Shown piece after piece: positions 23,968 through 35,855 of a stretch of 64,000 nucleotides of DNA. The DNA comes from Rhizoctonia solani. Taxonomy: Eukaryota > Basidiomycota > Agaricomycetes > Cantharellales > Ceratobasidiaceae. Within the stretch, counting starts at the first letter, position 1; every line of letters begins with the position of its first letter. The translations under genes and the position numbers were made by a program. The notes below the pieces were generated by a model. It saw only the letters and a list, made by a program, of their open reading frames with translations, was not told where the DNA came from and did no database searches. The stretch is taken from NCBI RefSeq assembly GCF_016906535.1, contig NC_057383.1, positions 434,001-498,000 on the forward strand. Reading direction: 5' to 3'.

Positions 23968-26447
23968 GATTGAGGTGGTGTATGGGAAGGAGAACCAATC
24001 CCGGAAGTCATATTTCTTTCCGGTTCCTCGGACCTAAAGGACTATTCAAAACACGTGAAGGTTGTACATCAAATTACAAGGTGATGATGTCAACTGGAAG
24101 GGTCTATCTATTACATATGAAATTATCTGGGCCCAATAGTTCCGACTTCGTCTTCCTGCGCTTCAATTTTGTGTAACTTACAATAAGATGGCTGATGTTA
24201 CTTGAGGCAAAAGCGGAGCTTTTATCTTATTTGTGCCAAAAATATCAGTACAACCAATGCTGATGAAGCGACTAAACGGTTCAAAGCCTATCTTCATTCC
24301 GCCAGCACAACCCAAACTGATTTCAGCCAGTGCTATCGAGCAATAGCCCTTGCCAATATATTACTCAGATAAGATTGCCTTATTGCTTTGGTTGTATCAA
24401 CTAACCAAACTTCAGCCCTGCGCATAGCAATACGTGGATGAGATTTATAGAAATATCGTGTGCATAGTGGTATCTACAAAGATAGACTGGAATGAAACGG
24501 AAATTGCTATAATCGGGTGAAGCTACGATACTTGTTCACTAGCTATATGATCTGACCAACATGCAAAGATATGAGTATGGTGTGAGGTTTCACTTATCGT
24601 CCACTACTGTAAGTACGAACGTCGATGGCGACCGTGTCGCCGAGGTAATGACAATCTGTAAAACACTCGATTGTTGTGGTTCGAAAGTAAAGACAGTTAT
24701 CAGAGAATTCCCCCCGGGTCCTTATAAGGTCAATGGGGTTCGTACATGAGTAAGCTGAACAATCCAAACGAGAGTATATAGTTAGAAATCAGATACAAAC
24801 AATAACGGAAACAAGGGTGGGCCGAGATGGTAAGTCGGGTGAGCGTTGCCGACTTGATTATGTAAGGGGCTCGCATATAATAGGGTTAATATACGAATAT
24901 CGTGCATTCCTTACATATGGGCGCTACCGATTGACTGATTCCTCGTTGTCCCCCATCCCTCCTCTTACTTCTGTACTCGTTTACATCTTATTTTTCTCTG
25001 TTCATACTAAGTTCTCCCGGGTCCACGCTACTTATAACCAATGTTTGGCATCATTTCATATATTTGTATGTGACTTATATTGGTTTAGGTCTTAGTTTTT
25101 TCGGCACCGCATCGCTTAGATGGAACTCCGTGAACCTCCGAGGCGGGAGATATAAGAACTGACAACGTGGTACCTAGAAGACGCCCCCTCATGCTCCTTA
25201 ACATGGCGAGAAACTGATTGTAAGCGCAGCACACTGCGATTCAATCTTGTAGACCAGTAAATATATACATGCATAGTCCGATTTATAATAAATTGGTGAA
25301 ATTTCGGCGGGCACCGTGATTTCACGGCGATGTTATGGTCTTGGTTTGAGTAGGCTCGCACCTTACGCCAGTCGTATACATTACTTAGCGTCAGTATCAC
25401 GAGGAACATTATAGATGGGATATTGCTCAAGTCCATGACGCCGAGTCTAGAACTTTGGAAGGACGGCCGGGAGAACAATACGCAGCCAAGTGCTGAACTT
25501 ATCTACATAAAGACAACCATCCAGATGATACTCTACTCACTTTCTCCATTTAGAGATTGTGAGACATATTCGCGGATTCGAGTTAGATAATGGCCTTTGT
25601 CCTTCAAGTGTCCTGCCCATTTTTAGATGATCTCGCCGAATAATCGGAACATATGCACTGTACTCCACTCTACGCTGCGGTCTGGCCTCTCAGGCATAAT
25701 AGTACATGAGACTTGGCAGGGCACCCTCAATACACACGATAAGACTATACTTGAGTGATAGACGCTGTAGACATAGCCAAGTTCAGGGGTCCAGACATTG
25801 CAGTGATTGATGTCTGATATGGCCGTATTCCCGAATGACCCAATATATATATATGCGTAAACAGCGCGTGGGCATGATTTAGATACGGGGATATTTCGTA
25901 CACAAGATGTAATGGCATAAACGTAGGAAGAGCCGGTCTTTTAATATCATTGTTATCTTGATTGGGCGGTGTTCCAGGGAAGAGGCGGGGGTCTTTGTAA
26001 ATAGGGTTGCTACTGGAATATAACGCATTTGTTATATGACTATAGGCGCCCATATTAAGTTTATCGAGGTACACATTCCAGACCTGGAGATTTACACATC
26101 AAAGCATACCAGTAGATGTGACAGGTACCATGAGGACATATGCATAGAATATCAGAACACTGCAAATTGTAGACCGTGGTAATGGCCGATGTGCTGCTCA
26201 TTTGGGATTGAAAAGGCGAAGAGGAGAACCCAAGTTCTGCAAGCCCCTCACTTCATAGTTTCTACAGTGGCCGGTGGTCTTTTCAAACTTGAATCAGTGC
26301 TTGAAGGTAAGCTTTCGCACCAAGCGGAGCTCACCATTCCCACGGTGGTGCTCGTTCGTTGACCCTGTCCATGAACTTTGGATCCACAAAATAACCGTAG
26401 GTTAGGTAAATCCAAGCTTTCCCACAAACATTACAGTGAATTATACA
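23968..26447. other. Gene-poor interval before TPR-CHAT gene 1
   Basis: About 2.5 kb of AT-rich DNA. Frames up to 120 codons (for example 25116-25478 minus, 25745-26074 minus) lack recognisable motifs and coding bias. I see no transposase signature. The promoter of TPR-CHAT gene 1 lies at its right end. Confidence 0.35.
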
Positions 26448-29400
26448 ATGAATGAGAAGCCGTTGAGTTCAGATGATTCGGTGACGGCACATGTTCAGGA
26501 CAATGTGGTGAGAACTATTCTGTGACGAAAGACGGGCTAATTTGAGCAGTACAACTAATCAAGTCACCCCAGAATGCTCCCGAGGGTGCGCCGACAGAGA
26601 CTTCGATCAACGACACAAAGCTCGATAGCATATTGGAGAGCATGAAACTGAACACAGAACATGATGTGAGCTCTATGAGTAAGCAATATGCTAGTGTACT
26701 TATTACGTGCTTACATTAATGACGGCATCACAGGCCACGAGAAGCTGCATGATCTAGGATTGACCCATCTTAATCGATTCCGAAACCTTGGAAACTTAGA
26801 CGATTTAGCGAAAGCAATAGAATATGCAAATCGTGCACTGGATCTTACTCCAAACGGACACCTGGACCTGCCGGACCGGCACTCTGATCTGGGGATATCG
26901 TACAACGATCGATATAGGCGTCTGGGTGACCTCGGTGACCTCAAGAGATCAATTGAACATAAATCACACGCACTTGCACTCACTCCTAAGGGAAACCCTG
27001 ATTTACATTACAGACATGCTGCTCTGGGAGTATCATACATCGACCGATACAGACGCCTGAATGATTTTTGTGACCTCAAAAAGTCGATCGAGCACTTTTC
27101 TCATGCGTTAGCGCTCACTCCCGAGGGCCATCCAGACCTACCGAACCGACATGCGCACCTGGGAGCGTCATATAGTGATCGATTTAGTCGCCTGGGAGAG
27201 GTTGCCGATCTCGAGAACTCTATGAAATACTATTCCTCAGCACTAGCACTCACCCCTGACGAAGACCCAAGTCTGCCAAGCCGATACTCCAACCTAGGGG
27301 GGGCGTACAACGATCGATATCAGCGCCTGAACAAATTGAGCGACCTCAGCAAATCGATTGAATACAAGTCTCGCGCACTAGCACTCACTCCCGTTGGCCA
27401 TCCATCCTTAGCAAACCGGCATGACGATCTGGGGCTTTTGTACACAGATCTATACAGGCAGCTAGGCAAGGCTGATGACCTCGATAAATCAATTGAATGC
27501 TATTCTCGCGCACTTGAGCTCACTCCTGACGGCCACCCAGACTTACAATACCGGTATGCGCACCTAGGAATACCGTACAGTGATCGATATCGACGACTGG
27601 ATGAGCTTCCTGATCTCGAAAAAGCAATAGAATATTTCCGTCGTGCACTTGAAGTCACCCCAGACGACCACCCAAACTTTCCAGAACGGCTTACTGCTCT
27701 AGGGGAGTCGTATAACGACCGTTTTGGTCGGCTAGGTGCTATAGAAGACCTCGAAAAATCTATTGAATATAACAATCGGGCATTAGTACTCACCCCCGAA
27801 GATCATGCAGACCTGCCGGACCGATATGGTGCTATAGGAGCATCGTATAGCGACCGATACAGATGCCAGGGCAAAATGAAGGACCTCGAGAAAGCAATCG
27901 AATGCTATGCTCGTGCACTGGCGCTTACTCCTGACGACCATCCAGAATTACCAGTCTGGCACGATAATCTTGGTGCATTGTACCGTGATAAATTTAATTG
28001 CCTAGGACAACTTGCTGACCTCGACAAGTCTATGGAACTATTTTCTCTCGCGCTGGAGCTCACCCCCAATGATAACCTGGACTTGCCAATCCGGTATGCC
28101 AATCTGGGGGTATCGTACAGTGATCGATACAGACGTCTGGGTGAGGTCACTGACCTTGAGAAGGCAATTGAACATAAGCGCCATGCATTAGCGTTGAGCT
28201 CCGATGGCCACCCAAATATTCCGGCTTGGTACAGCAATCTAGGCGTGTCATACAACGACCGATATAGGCTTTTGGGAGAACTAGGAGACCTCGAGAAACC
28301 TATTGATTGTTTTTCTCGCGCACTTTCACTCACCCCCAATGGCCACCCGGATTTGCCATGTCGACACACTAATATAGGGATTGCATACAGCGATCGGTAT
28401 AAGCGCCTAGGCAAACTGAGCGACCTTGAGGAAGCAATCGAATACTATTCTCACTCAGTCACACTTACGCCTAAGGATCACCCAGACTTACCGCGCCGGC
28501 ATGCCGATCTAGGAATGTCGTACAACGAGCGGCATAGGCGCCTGAGTGAATTCGATGACCTCATGAAATCGATTCAGTGTATGTCTGATGCGCTTGAACT
28601 CACTCCTGAAGACCATCCAGATCTGGCAGATCGACACGCTGATTTGGCAGGCTCATATGGAGACTTATACGTTCGCCTGGGTAACCTCAGTGACCTAGAA
28701 AAAGCGATAGAGTGTTCTTATCGTGCATTGACGCTTACTCCTGATGGGCACCCGGGGTTGTCTTTGCGGCACTTCAACTACGCTGTATCCCTCCACCATC
28801 GTTACCAACACACCGGCGATTCCTACCATTTAAATACCACCCTTGAATATTTTCGTAAATCTTCTCAATTGCTAAATGGCGCACCACGAGATGTGTTTGA
28901 TAGCGCTTTACGTTGGGCAAAGCTTGCGTCCGAGCACAGCTATCTCAACCCAATTGAGGCTTTCCGTACAACAATCGATCTTCTTCCCTATTTCATATGG
29001 CTTGGCGCCACTGCTTCTCAACGATACCAGGACCTGTCATTAGCCGACAATCTTGCTGTTCGAGCTGCCTTTGCTGCTATCCAGTCATCCAACTACAATC
29101 TAGCGTTAGAATGGTCGGAGCACGCACGATGTATTGTATGGAACCAAAGCCTTGTACTTCGTTCTCCTCTAGATGTCCTCAAAGTATCCCATCCAGACCT
29201 TGCTATTCAGCTTCAGTCAATTGCCTACCAACTTCATCATGCAAGCACATTATCCCCAGCGTCTTGCGAAAATTCATCTAGCAAAAACGATTCAGAACAT
29301 CGTCATTTTCTTGCCAGGGAATATAACAAACTACTGGTCCAGGCACGCGAGCAACCTGGTTTCGAGGGCTTTCTTCAAGCACCAAAGCTTAACGATCTTA

Positions 29401-30557
29401 TTAAGGCTGCTAAGATTGGGCCGATTATTGTCATCAATTGCTATGATGTCCATTGTGATGCACTAGTTATCTTGCCTGGAGAGAGTCATGTCGGCCATGT
29501 TGCTCTGCCAAATTTTAGCGAACAAGAAGCACGGCATGCTCGCTCTGAAATTGAACAATTACTTCGGCAGAAAGGAGTTCGCGAGCGCGGAATGATACTC
29601 AGAGAACCGCGAAGGCATGCATCTCGAAAGGACCCGAATATTGGGCCTATCCTTGCTAGTCTCTGGTATAATGTCGTCAAGCCAATACTTGACTTCCTGG
29701 GATATATGGTTCGTCCTATTAGCAAGTGTTTGTACATAAACATATGCTTACTGATACCATTGTTCTAGGGCAATAATACACTAGAAAACCTCCCTCATAT
29801 AACGTGGTGCCCTACTGGAGCTATGTCCTTCCTCCCACTTCATGCGGCCGGAGACTACAACAACCCACATTCTAAAGTGTTTGAATATGTCATATCATCA
29901 TACACTCCAACCCTTGCTGCTCTACTTGCATCGACTACTACTGTCTTGAGAGATTCCCCTAAGATACTGGCCATAGGTCAGCCTGCAACACCTCGCCTCA
30001 CTCCTTTACCCGGAACCGCTAGGGAGCTTGAGCATATCAAATCTCATACTAAAGGCAGGGCTGATTATTTGCAGCTCATAGGAGAGGAGGCAACTACAAC
30101 AACTGTTCTCGATACTATGGAAAAATATGACTGGGTCCATCTTGCTTGTCATGCTCACCAGAACGTCGAAGACCCAACCAAGAGTGGGTTCCGTCTACAT
30201 AACGGCACTCTTGATCTTTCTTCCATCAACCAGCGGTCACTAACAAATAAGGGGCTGGCGTTCTTATCAGCTTGCCAAACCGCCACAGGCGATGAGGCTC
30301 TACCAGACGAAGCCATACATCTTGCATCTGGCATGCTCATGGCTGGGTATCAAAGTGTTATTGCAACCATGTGGTCTGTTGTGGACGATGATGCCCCATT
30401 TGTGGCGGATAAGGTCTATGCGCAGCTGATGCAGGATAAAAAAATAGGGAATGGAGAGGCAGGGAAAGCGCTGCACCAGGCTGTAGCGGGACTGCGTGAG
30501 AAAGTTGGAGAGAAGGAGTATAGTCGATGGGTACCATATATCCATATAGGCTCATAG
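26448..30557 (+). CDS. TPR-CHAT protein 1 (caspase-like protease domain with 15-unit repeat array)
   Basis: Four exons, about 1,300 residues. It starts MNEKPLSSDDSVTAHVQDNV at 26448. Exon 2 includes ETSINDTKLDSILESMK. Exon 3 begins HEKLHDLGLTHLNRFRNLG. Then come 15 tandem TPR-like units of 45 residues with the pattern LG-x-SY-x-DRYRRLG...DLEKAIEY-x-x-RAL-x-LTP-x-x-HPDLP-x-RH. A helical linker (about 300 residues, LASLWYNVVKPILDFLGYM at its end) precedes the C-terminal CHAT domain. Its catalytic His lies in YDWVHLACHAHQNVED and the catalytic Cys in LAFLSACQTATGDEALPDEA, followed by MWSVVDDDAP. CHAT domains are separase/caspase-related cysteine proteases. I infer a regulated protease, possibly in cell death or non-self recognition; the substrate is unknown. 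The frame is intact. A second, inverted copy lies 10 kb downstream. Confidence 0.88.
26878..28777 (+). repeat. 135-bp coding tandem repeats (TPR units)
   Basis: Within TPR-CHAT gene 1, fifteen LTP-x-x-H-type motifs recur every 45 codons (135 bp). The starts of adjacent units differ by exactly this step where I checked (26879 to 27014). The second CHAT gene holds about 13 such units. Confidence 0.75.
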
Positions 30558-30810
30558 ATTATGGCTTGGATGTAGCGTGTTGGTGCTCAAGGAAATTTCT
30601 AGCAGCTGATTAATTTTGAATAGCTTAATTATAGTAAACCTTCTGTTTTTGCCTATATTTGGTATAGACAATACTAGCGGTGGCAAAAAGTTTGGAAAAG
30701 TCACGTGAATTAAGCGCCAAGTCTGAGTCCCCCCTTCATGTGAAGCACGCAAAAGACACTGTATGCACAAATTTGTGATACCCAATGAATGTAAATACAT
30801 GGATGAGAAA
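30558..30810. other. Spacer after TPR-CHAT gene 1
   Basis: About 250 bp, 3' flank of the CHAT gene and left flank of the mariner remnant. It contains GCGGTGGCAAAAAGTTTGG near 30676, which could be an element end but is unproven. Confidence 0.3.
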
Positions 30811-31040
30811 CTAAAACCCAGTTGGTAAACCTTTAGACTTAAAAACAGCTATGACACAAGCCCCCATTTTCCCTGTATGTGCATTTATATCTTCTGCAGT
30901 TATTGTAGCCCAGGCTTGCAGGGCTGCAGCCCAAAGTGTCTCAAGGTTTCTACAAGCACCTGGGATTTCATATGTACGTTTTTTTAGTAGTCTCCATATT
31001 GGCTCAATGGGGTTCAGGTTGTTGTTATTTACATGACACC
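30811..31040 (-). mobile_element. Tc1/mariner-type transposase C-terminal fragment
   Basis: The minus-strand frame reads NNNNLNPIEPIWRLLKKR, then RNLETLWAAALQAWATITAE and DINAHTGKMGACV, ending at a TAG at 30811. NPIEPIW is the segment around the third catalytic acidic residue of the Tc1/mariner DDE superfamily, and the LW-x-A-x-x-x-x-W helix follows it as usual. The catalytic core upstream of this block is not recognisable beyond about 31040, so only the end of the gene remains. Confidence 0.75.
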
Positions 31041-34000
31041 TCCTGTTCCTCTAATAGAAATTCGAGCAGGAACGCCACACGGTGAGCCCCCAAAGTGCGG
31101 ACTTTCTGGACGCCAACAGTCGCAATTTATATGCGGAGTGCTGGGAAATTCTGACCAGTGTCCCCATTAATGCGCGTGATAAGTTATTTCTATATTCTTT
31201 CGGTCTGCTTACTCTGTTTCCGCGCGCGGATGGTTGGCAAAATCTGGACATCGTGCGGACTCTCTGTATCTTTAAGGCTTATCATGTGAGCCGCATGACG
31301 TGGCTTATGACAGACCTATCTGAATATTTTTTCTGCAGCTTTTACGTCTGCAAGAAACACAAAAGCACGTTGTTCGGAATCTACAGCATAATTAGGACTC
31401 AACACGAATAGCGATACCTGCGCATGCATGGCCAACATACTGGTACTTCGGACCTGAAAATGTTCGAAAACGTCATTAATGAGTCTACCTTTGCGGGGAG
31501 CCTGCCGCGCCACCCATATCCGAGAGCATCGATCGTGGGGATGAGCAAATCGGTACGATTGAGGGGCAGTAGATCGAGGTCGAACCGCAGTGGGCGTCTG
31601 ATGAGATATTCTTATAGGTAAGCGCGCATATGACCGAGGTCGAGTCAACTGGAATAGAATTCGCGCAAAGATACGGTATCTGAGATGTTCGTAGGATGCC
31701 CTAGGGGCAAATGATCTCTCGGATATAGTGGAACAATCTATCCGACTGGAACGCATGGTACAAGTCAAAGTACGTAAGTACGCAAACGAGGTAATCTGGG
31801 TCGAAACACTTGACATGCTGCGCATGTGGTGAGGAAAAGCCCCAGCAGTGTACATAATATTCGTGATCTTCCATATTGTGTGGGATTTACGTCAAGGTTT
31901 CAGCTAAATGAGAGACCAGAACTAATTTGTAGCCGGGTCGGGCACATTCGAGAGGAAAACGAGGCGTTCACTTCGATCCGACTCAGGGCGTTGCGCCCAA
32001 TGACCAACCTCACAGTGTATTCAAACTCAGAATAGAAGATCACAGACTATGTTGCACCTTTTTCGCAACTTGAATTGAGCTATTATTACGCGAATTTTTC
32101 GGTGTAAATTGTTATCTTGCAGATTGCTCGTCAAAAAGGCGAGGCCGACCCTAGGTCTATGCCATTTACCCCTGTCTGATATATACTTATCACATCGCCT
32201 TCACACCTCGTTCACCGAAGACTTGAACTATCAATCCCAATCTTCCCATCGAACATCCAAGGGGTGTTCAACAGATCGTTGAGTAATACACAACTCGAAC
32301 ATTACTTCTTGCCTTGGCACATGGCGTGGACACGCGCTTATCGCGTCGAACTCGGCTACTCCCGTGTTCAAACCCAAGAGAAAAGTAATGCATTTTTACG
32401 AGTTTTTACGAGAAAAAGCTTGCTTGCGTAGTCAGCAGCTAACCTAAGCAAGTAGGCATGATAGATGTGTCAACCCGTGACCGGCTTTGCATGGCCATAC
32501 GAACATCCCCAAGCGACTCGATACCTTTTTCAGAATAAGTCACGATATTACTCTGCACGCTACTGAAGGGCATTCTCGGTCAGACGAGTCGCATCAATGT
32601 TATTGATTTGTCTCATTTCCTAAGGCATTTAAATGCGACCATAGACTATGATTGTACACCCTACAAAGCGACCCTGATTTTGCACTGAACTCGCTAAGCC
32701 GCGCATACAAGGTTGACTTTCACAACGAAAGCTACTGTTACTCTCATCCATCGAGGTCAATGTATATAACCCGAAACGAACTAATCACCAAGTAGCGCAT
32801 CTCCAAAACGTCGACATGGTCATTCAGCACTACAACTTTACCTTATTTCAACTCTAAGCTTCAACCATGAAGCGTAATAAACTATATTAACACACACCCT
32901 TTTTACATAGCAGCATATTCGGAACAATGTTCCTAACCTACCCAATCACGCATACAACCCCCACTGGTATCTCACAAAGATACAATCTCCCCTCACCCGT
33001 CCATATCCCCCTCACCCCCATCCAGTCCACGTGGTTCCACCCACCCAAGGGAGACCCCATCCCTCTATCAGTTCCGCAGTCCCATGAGGTGAGATAGTCA
33101 TGATCAATTGAAGAACTACACCAATCTAAACTTGATATTGAATGATCCGACATGGTCATGGACCTCCTTGTTCCCCTTTGCCCCCCTCCTCCCGCTTCCT
33201 CCCCTCTGTCCATTTATCATTTCCCGCCGGCTAGATTAGAGTCTAGATTCGATTTGTCCGGATGAGCGGGGCGAGAGAGAGGTGAGGAGGGGGGGTGGAG
33301 AAAGAAGGAAGACGAAGACGAGGACATGGACATTCGTCTCATTGGCAAGGCGTGTAATCTACAATGTTATCGCTCAACCCAGAACACTGATCCGCGTGTG
33401 TAGAAAAAAAAGCATAGGACTAGCGTGTGCGTGTGTGCGTCTATAGAGGTACCATGACCTCGTATCGCCAGGCAGATGAAACGACGGATACAGGAACCGA
33501 TGTTCGATCTGACCGTGCTCTGCCTCTAGCTCTGGATTTGGATTTGGATTTGGATTTTGGCTATGGTTTGTCAGTTGCGGTCTGGATTCGATACATGGAT
33601 CATCAGTTGCGGCCCGTACGCATGGAATTATCAACCATGTGTGTGTTTGTATACGGTTCATCGTCCCGTACAGTACTGTATGACGTCCTGAACAAACGAC
33701 CTGTCTCGCGAGGAGAAACTCGGCGCGAGTCCAGTCGGGACCGCCCCGAGGCGGCAAGGACCCACCTATTTATTTATTTTCTTTTTACCTTTTCGCACGC
33801 ATACACACCAAGTATACACCCACAAGTGAGAGTACGAACCTACCGTTTAGAACACTAGTGAGATCAAAGTCCGTTCAGAGGTGATCAACCGCAACGTTAC
33901 CTCTCACTACTGATCGTCTGTCCGTCCTCGTGGAATGAGATCAACCAGCCTCGTTGGAAATGACCTCATTCAAAAAAGAGATAAATTAACGAGGTCTTTT

Positions 34001-35855
34001 TTCGTTGCTGGTGATGTTTGCTTATCGACCAATGGAATGTACCCACGCCGGGTCGCACGACCAATCAATCGACAGGCAAACAAGATCGAGGCGAGACCGG
34101 TATCACTTCACGAGGTTCGCATTCAGTTTCTGACTGGGATATAATACAAACTACTGTATCGCGTGGTCGCGAGGCCGAGTGCTGGGATAAGGAAGGGAAA
34201 CCAATGACAACAGGGGGGGGGGGCAAATGGTTGGTTATCAGCAGACTGGGAGAAAAACGTATCTCACACAGCTGCGTAGGTAGGTGCCCCATGCCCCGTC
34301 CCCCGAGACTTTACTGATTTATGACCATCTTTCCCCAGATTGATCATCGGGGCGATATTCCCGGGTCAAGTTCGCCCCCGTGGGGAACCCAGTTCTCCCA
34401 TCCCAGGAACGATCGAAGGATTATTCGAATGGGGTAGAAGCGAGGTTAATCTAAGGGGGGATACAACGAAAGACCAGTCCACCAGACCAAACCGCCCATT
34501 TCGCAAAACCAAAAAAAGCACATTCGCCAAGCCCAACGTTTAAAGAAAAAAAGTCGAAAGGGCAAAAACAAGACCACGCCATCGGGCCGGGAGAACTCAG
34601 GAAATAACGGTTGATATCCGGAACTCACGACTGTCCACACATATAGAATTTTGAAATAAAAACGTTGTGGCATATCGGGTAAATGTGCCACCAGGAAGGA
34701 CAGGTCAGAGGGTTGTGCTTATCCCCCTTGCAGGGGGGTGATGTTCAAACGCAGTAAAATGATTGGGCTCATCATCAATTGTGTATGTGGCACGGGTGTT
34801 ATTATATGGTAATGGCTGGCACTGGGTGGCGCTCGCTCAAACCCAAACCCATCGGTTTCGAGCGGACAGCCCTGGGGATACTGCGGAATTGGGAAACCAC
34901 GCCGCAGGGAATAAAGAGTACAACTCTCGTCATAGCATGCTTGAGTGCGGACCGGAGCAAGGGGCAGAGAGAGAGAGGTATGACGAAAGGGTGGGGTAAA
35001 GGGAAGGCTATGGTGTTCGGCCGCGAGGATGGCTAAAAGTGGAAGGTGGTATGTGGCATTAACGAGATGGGGGGTTTGGACAAACTGCTCAAACACACGG
35101 CGTCAAAGTAAAAACGCGGCATAGAGAGAGATAGGGCCTGTGCGACAATGCGGCAGGTATAGATAGAAATGAGGCTCGCCTAGTGGTGACTTGAGGCACT
35201 GGGACAATAACGAGGGAGGGGTGTCAAGCGGTTGTACGGGCCGGAATAAGCTTCGCGGGGGTCGATCATTGGTGTTGGCTGTTCCGATGATCATTGGTCT
35301 CGGATGGTGTTGGCTGGCAGGACGGATACACATCGTCATGTTCGCCGCGGGAGCAGTTGAGATGAAGGGGGAATAAATGGAAAAAAGTCATCGAGTGGAG
35401 CGAAATGAATGAGGTGACATGTCAAATGGAGCAAGTGCGTAATTTGCAGGAGCAAGCCAGTCCCGATTCATTTCGACCGATTGGCCCAAGGGACCGAGTG
35501 TATTCGGAAGAGTCACGTGACTGCCTCGAGGCAGCCTCGTGTTTCAGCGTCGGCAAGGTCATGGGATTTGATTGTGTGGTTGCCCTAGGGAAAGAGTCGG
35601 TGGCCAGGGAGAGAGCAGTGCTGTGAAGTGGACGACTAATAGGGAAGAGAGCAACAGGCGAGCTCATCCTTGGAAGAGACACGCGATCGCCTCGAGGACG
35701 CTTTTCACGCTTCGACGAATTTGTCCCACGTACGCCCCACTGTCAGGGCCCTATATTACCTGTGCCCCCCATCGAGCGAATCTGCTTGTAATCCCCTCCG
35801 TGTCCCCCTCTATCCCTATTGCCTTTCCCCCTTTGATAACCTAATCAGAGGACCG
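31041..35855. other. Long gene-free interval, becoming GC-rich to the right
   Basis: About 4.8 kb. From 31082 to 31411 a plus-strand frame (SADFLDANSRNLYAECWEIL) looks protein-like but matches no family I know. From about 32940 the base composition shifts to GC-rich with simple tracts: a TGTGCG-type run near 33425, four GGATTT units near 33535-33560, and a G run near 34211-34223. The frames over 33374-35626 are low-complexity and appear on both strands, so I do not call them genes. The right part is probably the long promoter/5' leader of the gene at 35856. Confidence 0.4.

Noticed and set aside
27500..28414. Long minus-strand frames rich in Arg/Ser
   Set aside because: They are shadows of the repeated plus-strand TPR units; the repetition makes open antisense frames.
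30851..31036. Plus-strand 61-codon frame
   Set aside because: It is antisense to the Tc1/mariner fragment, which gives the meaningful reading.
33374..33858. Overlapping frames of 127 and 143 codons on opposite strands
   Set aside because: Both are dominated by simple-sequence tracts (such as the GGATTT units) and neither has domain signals.
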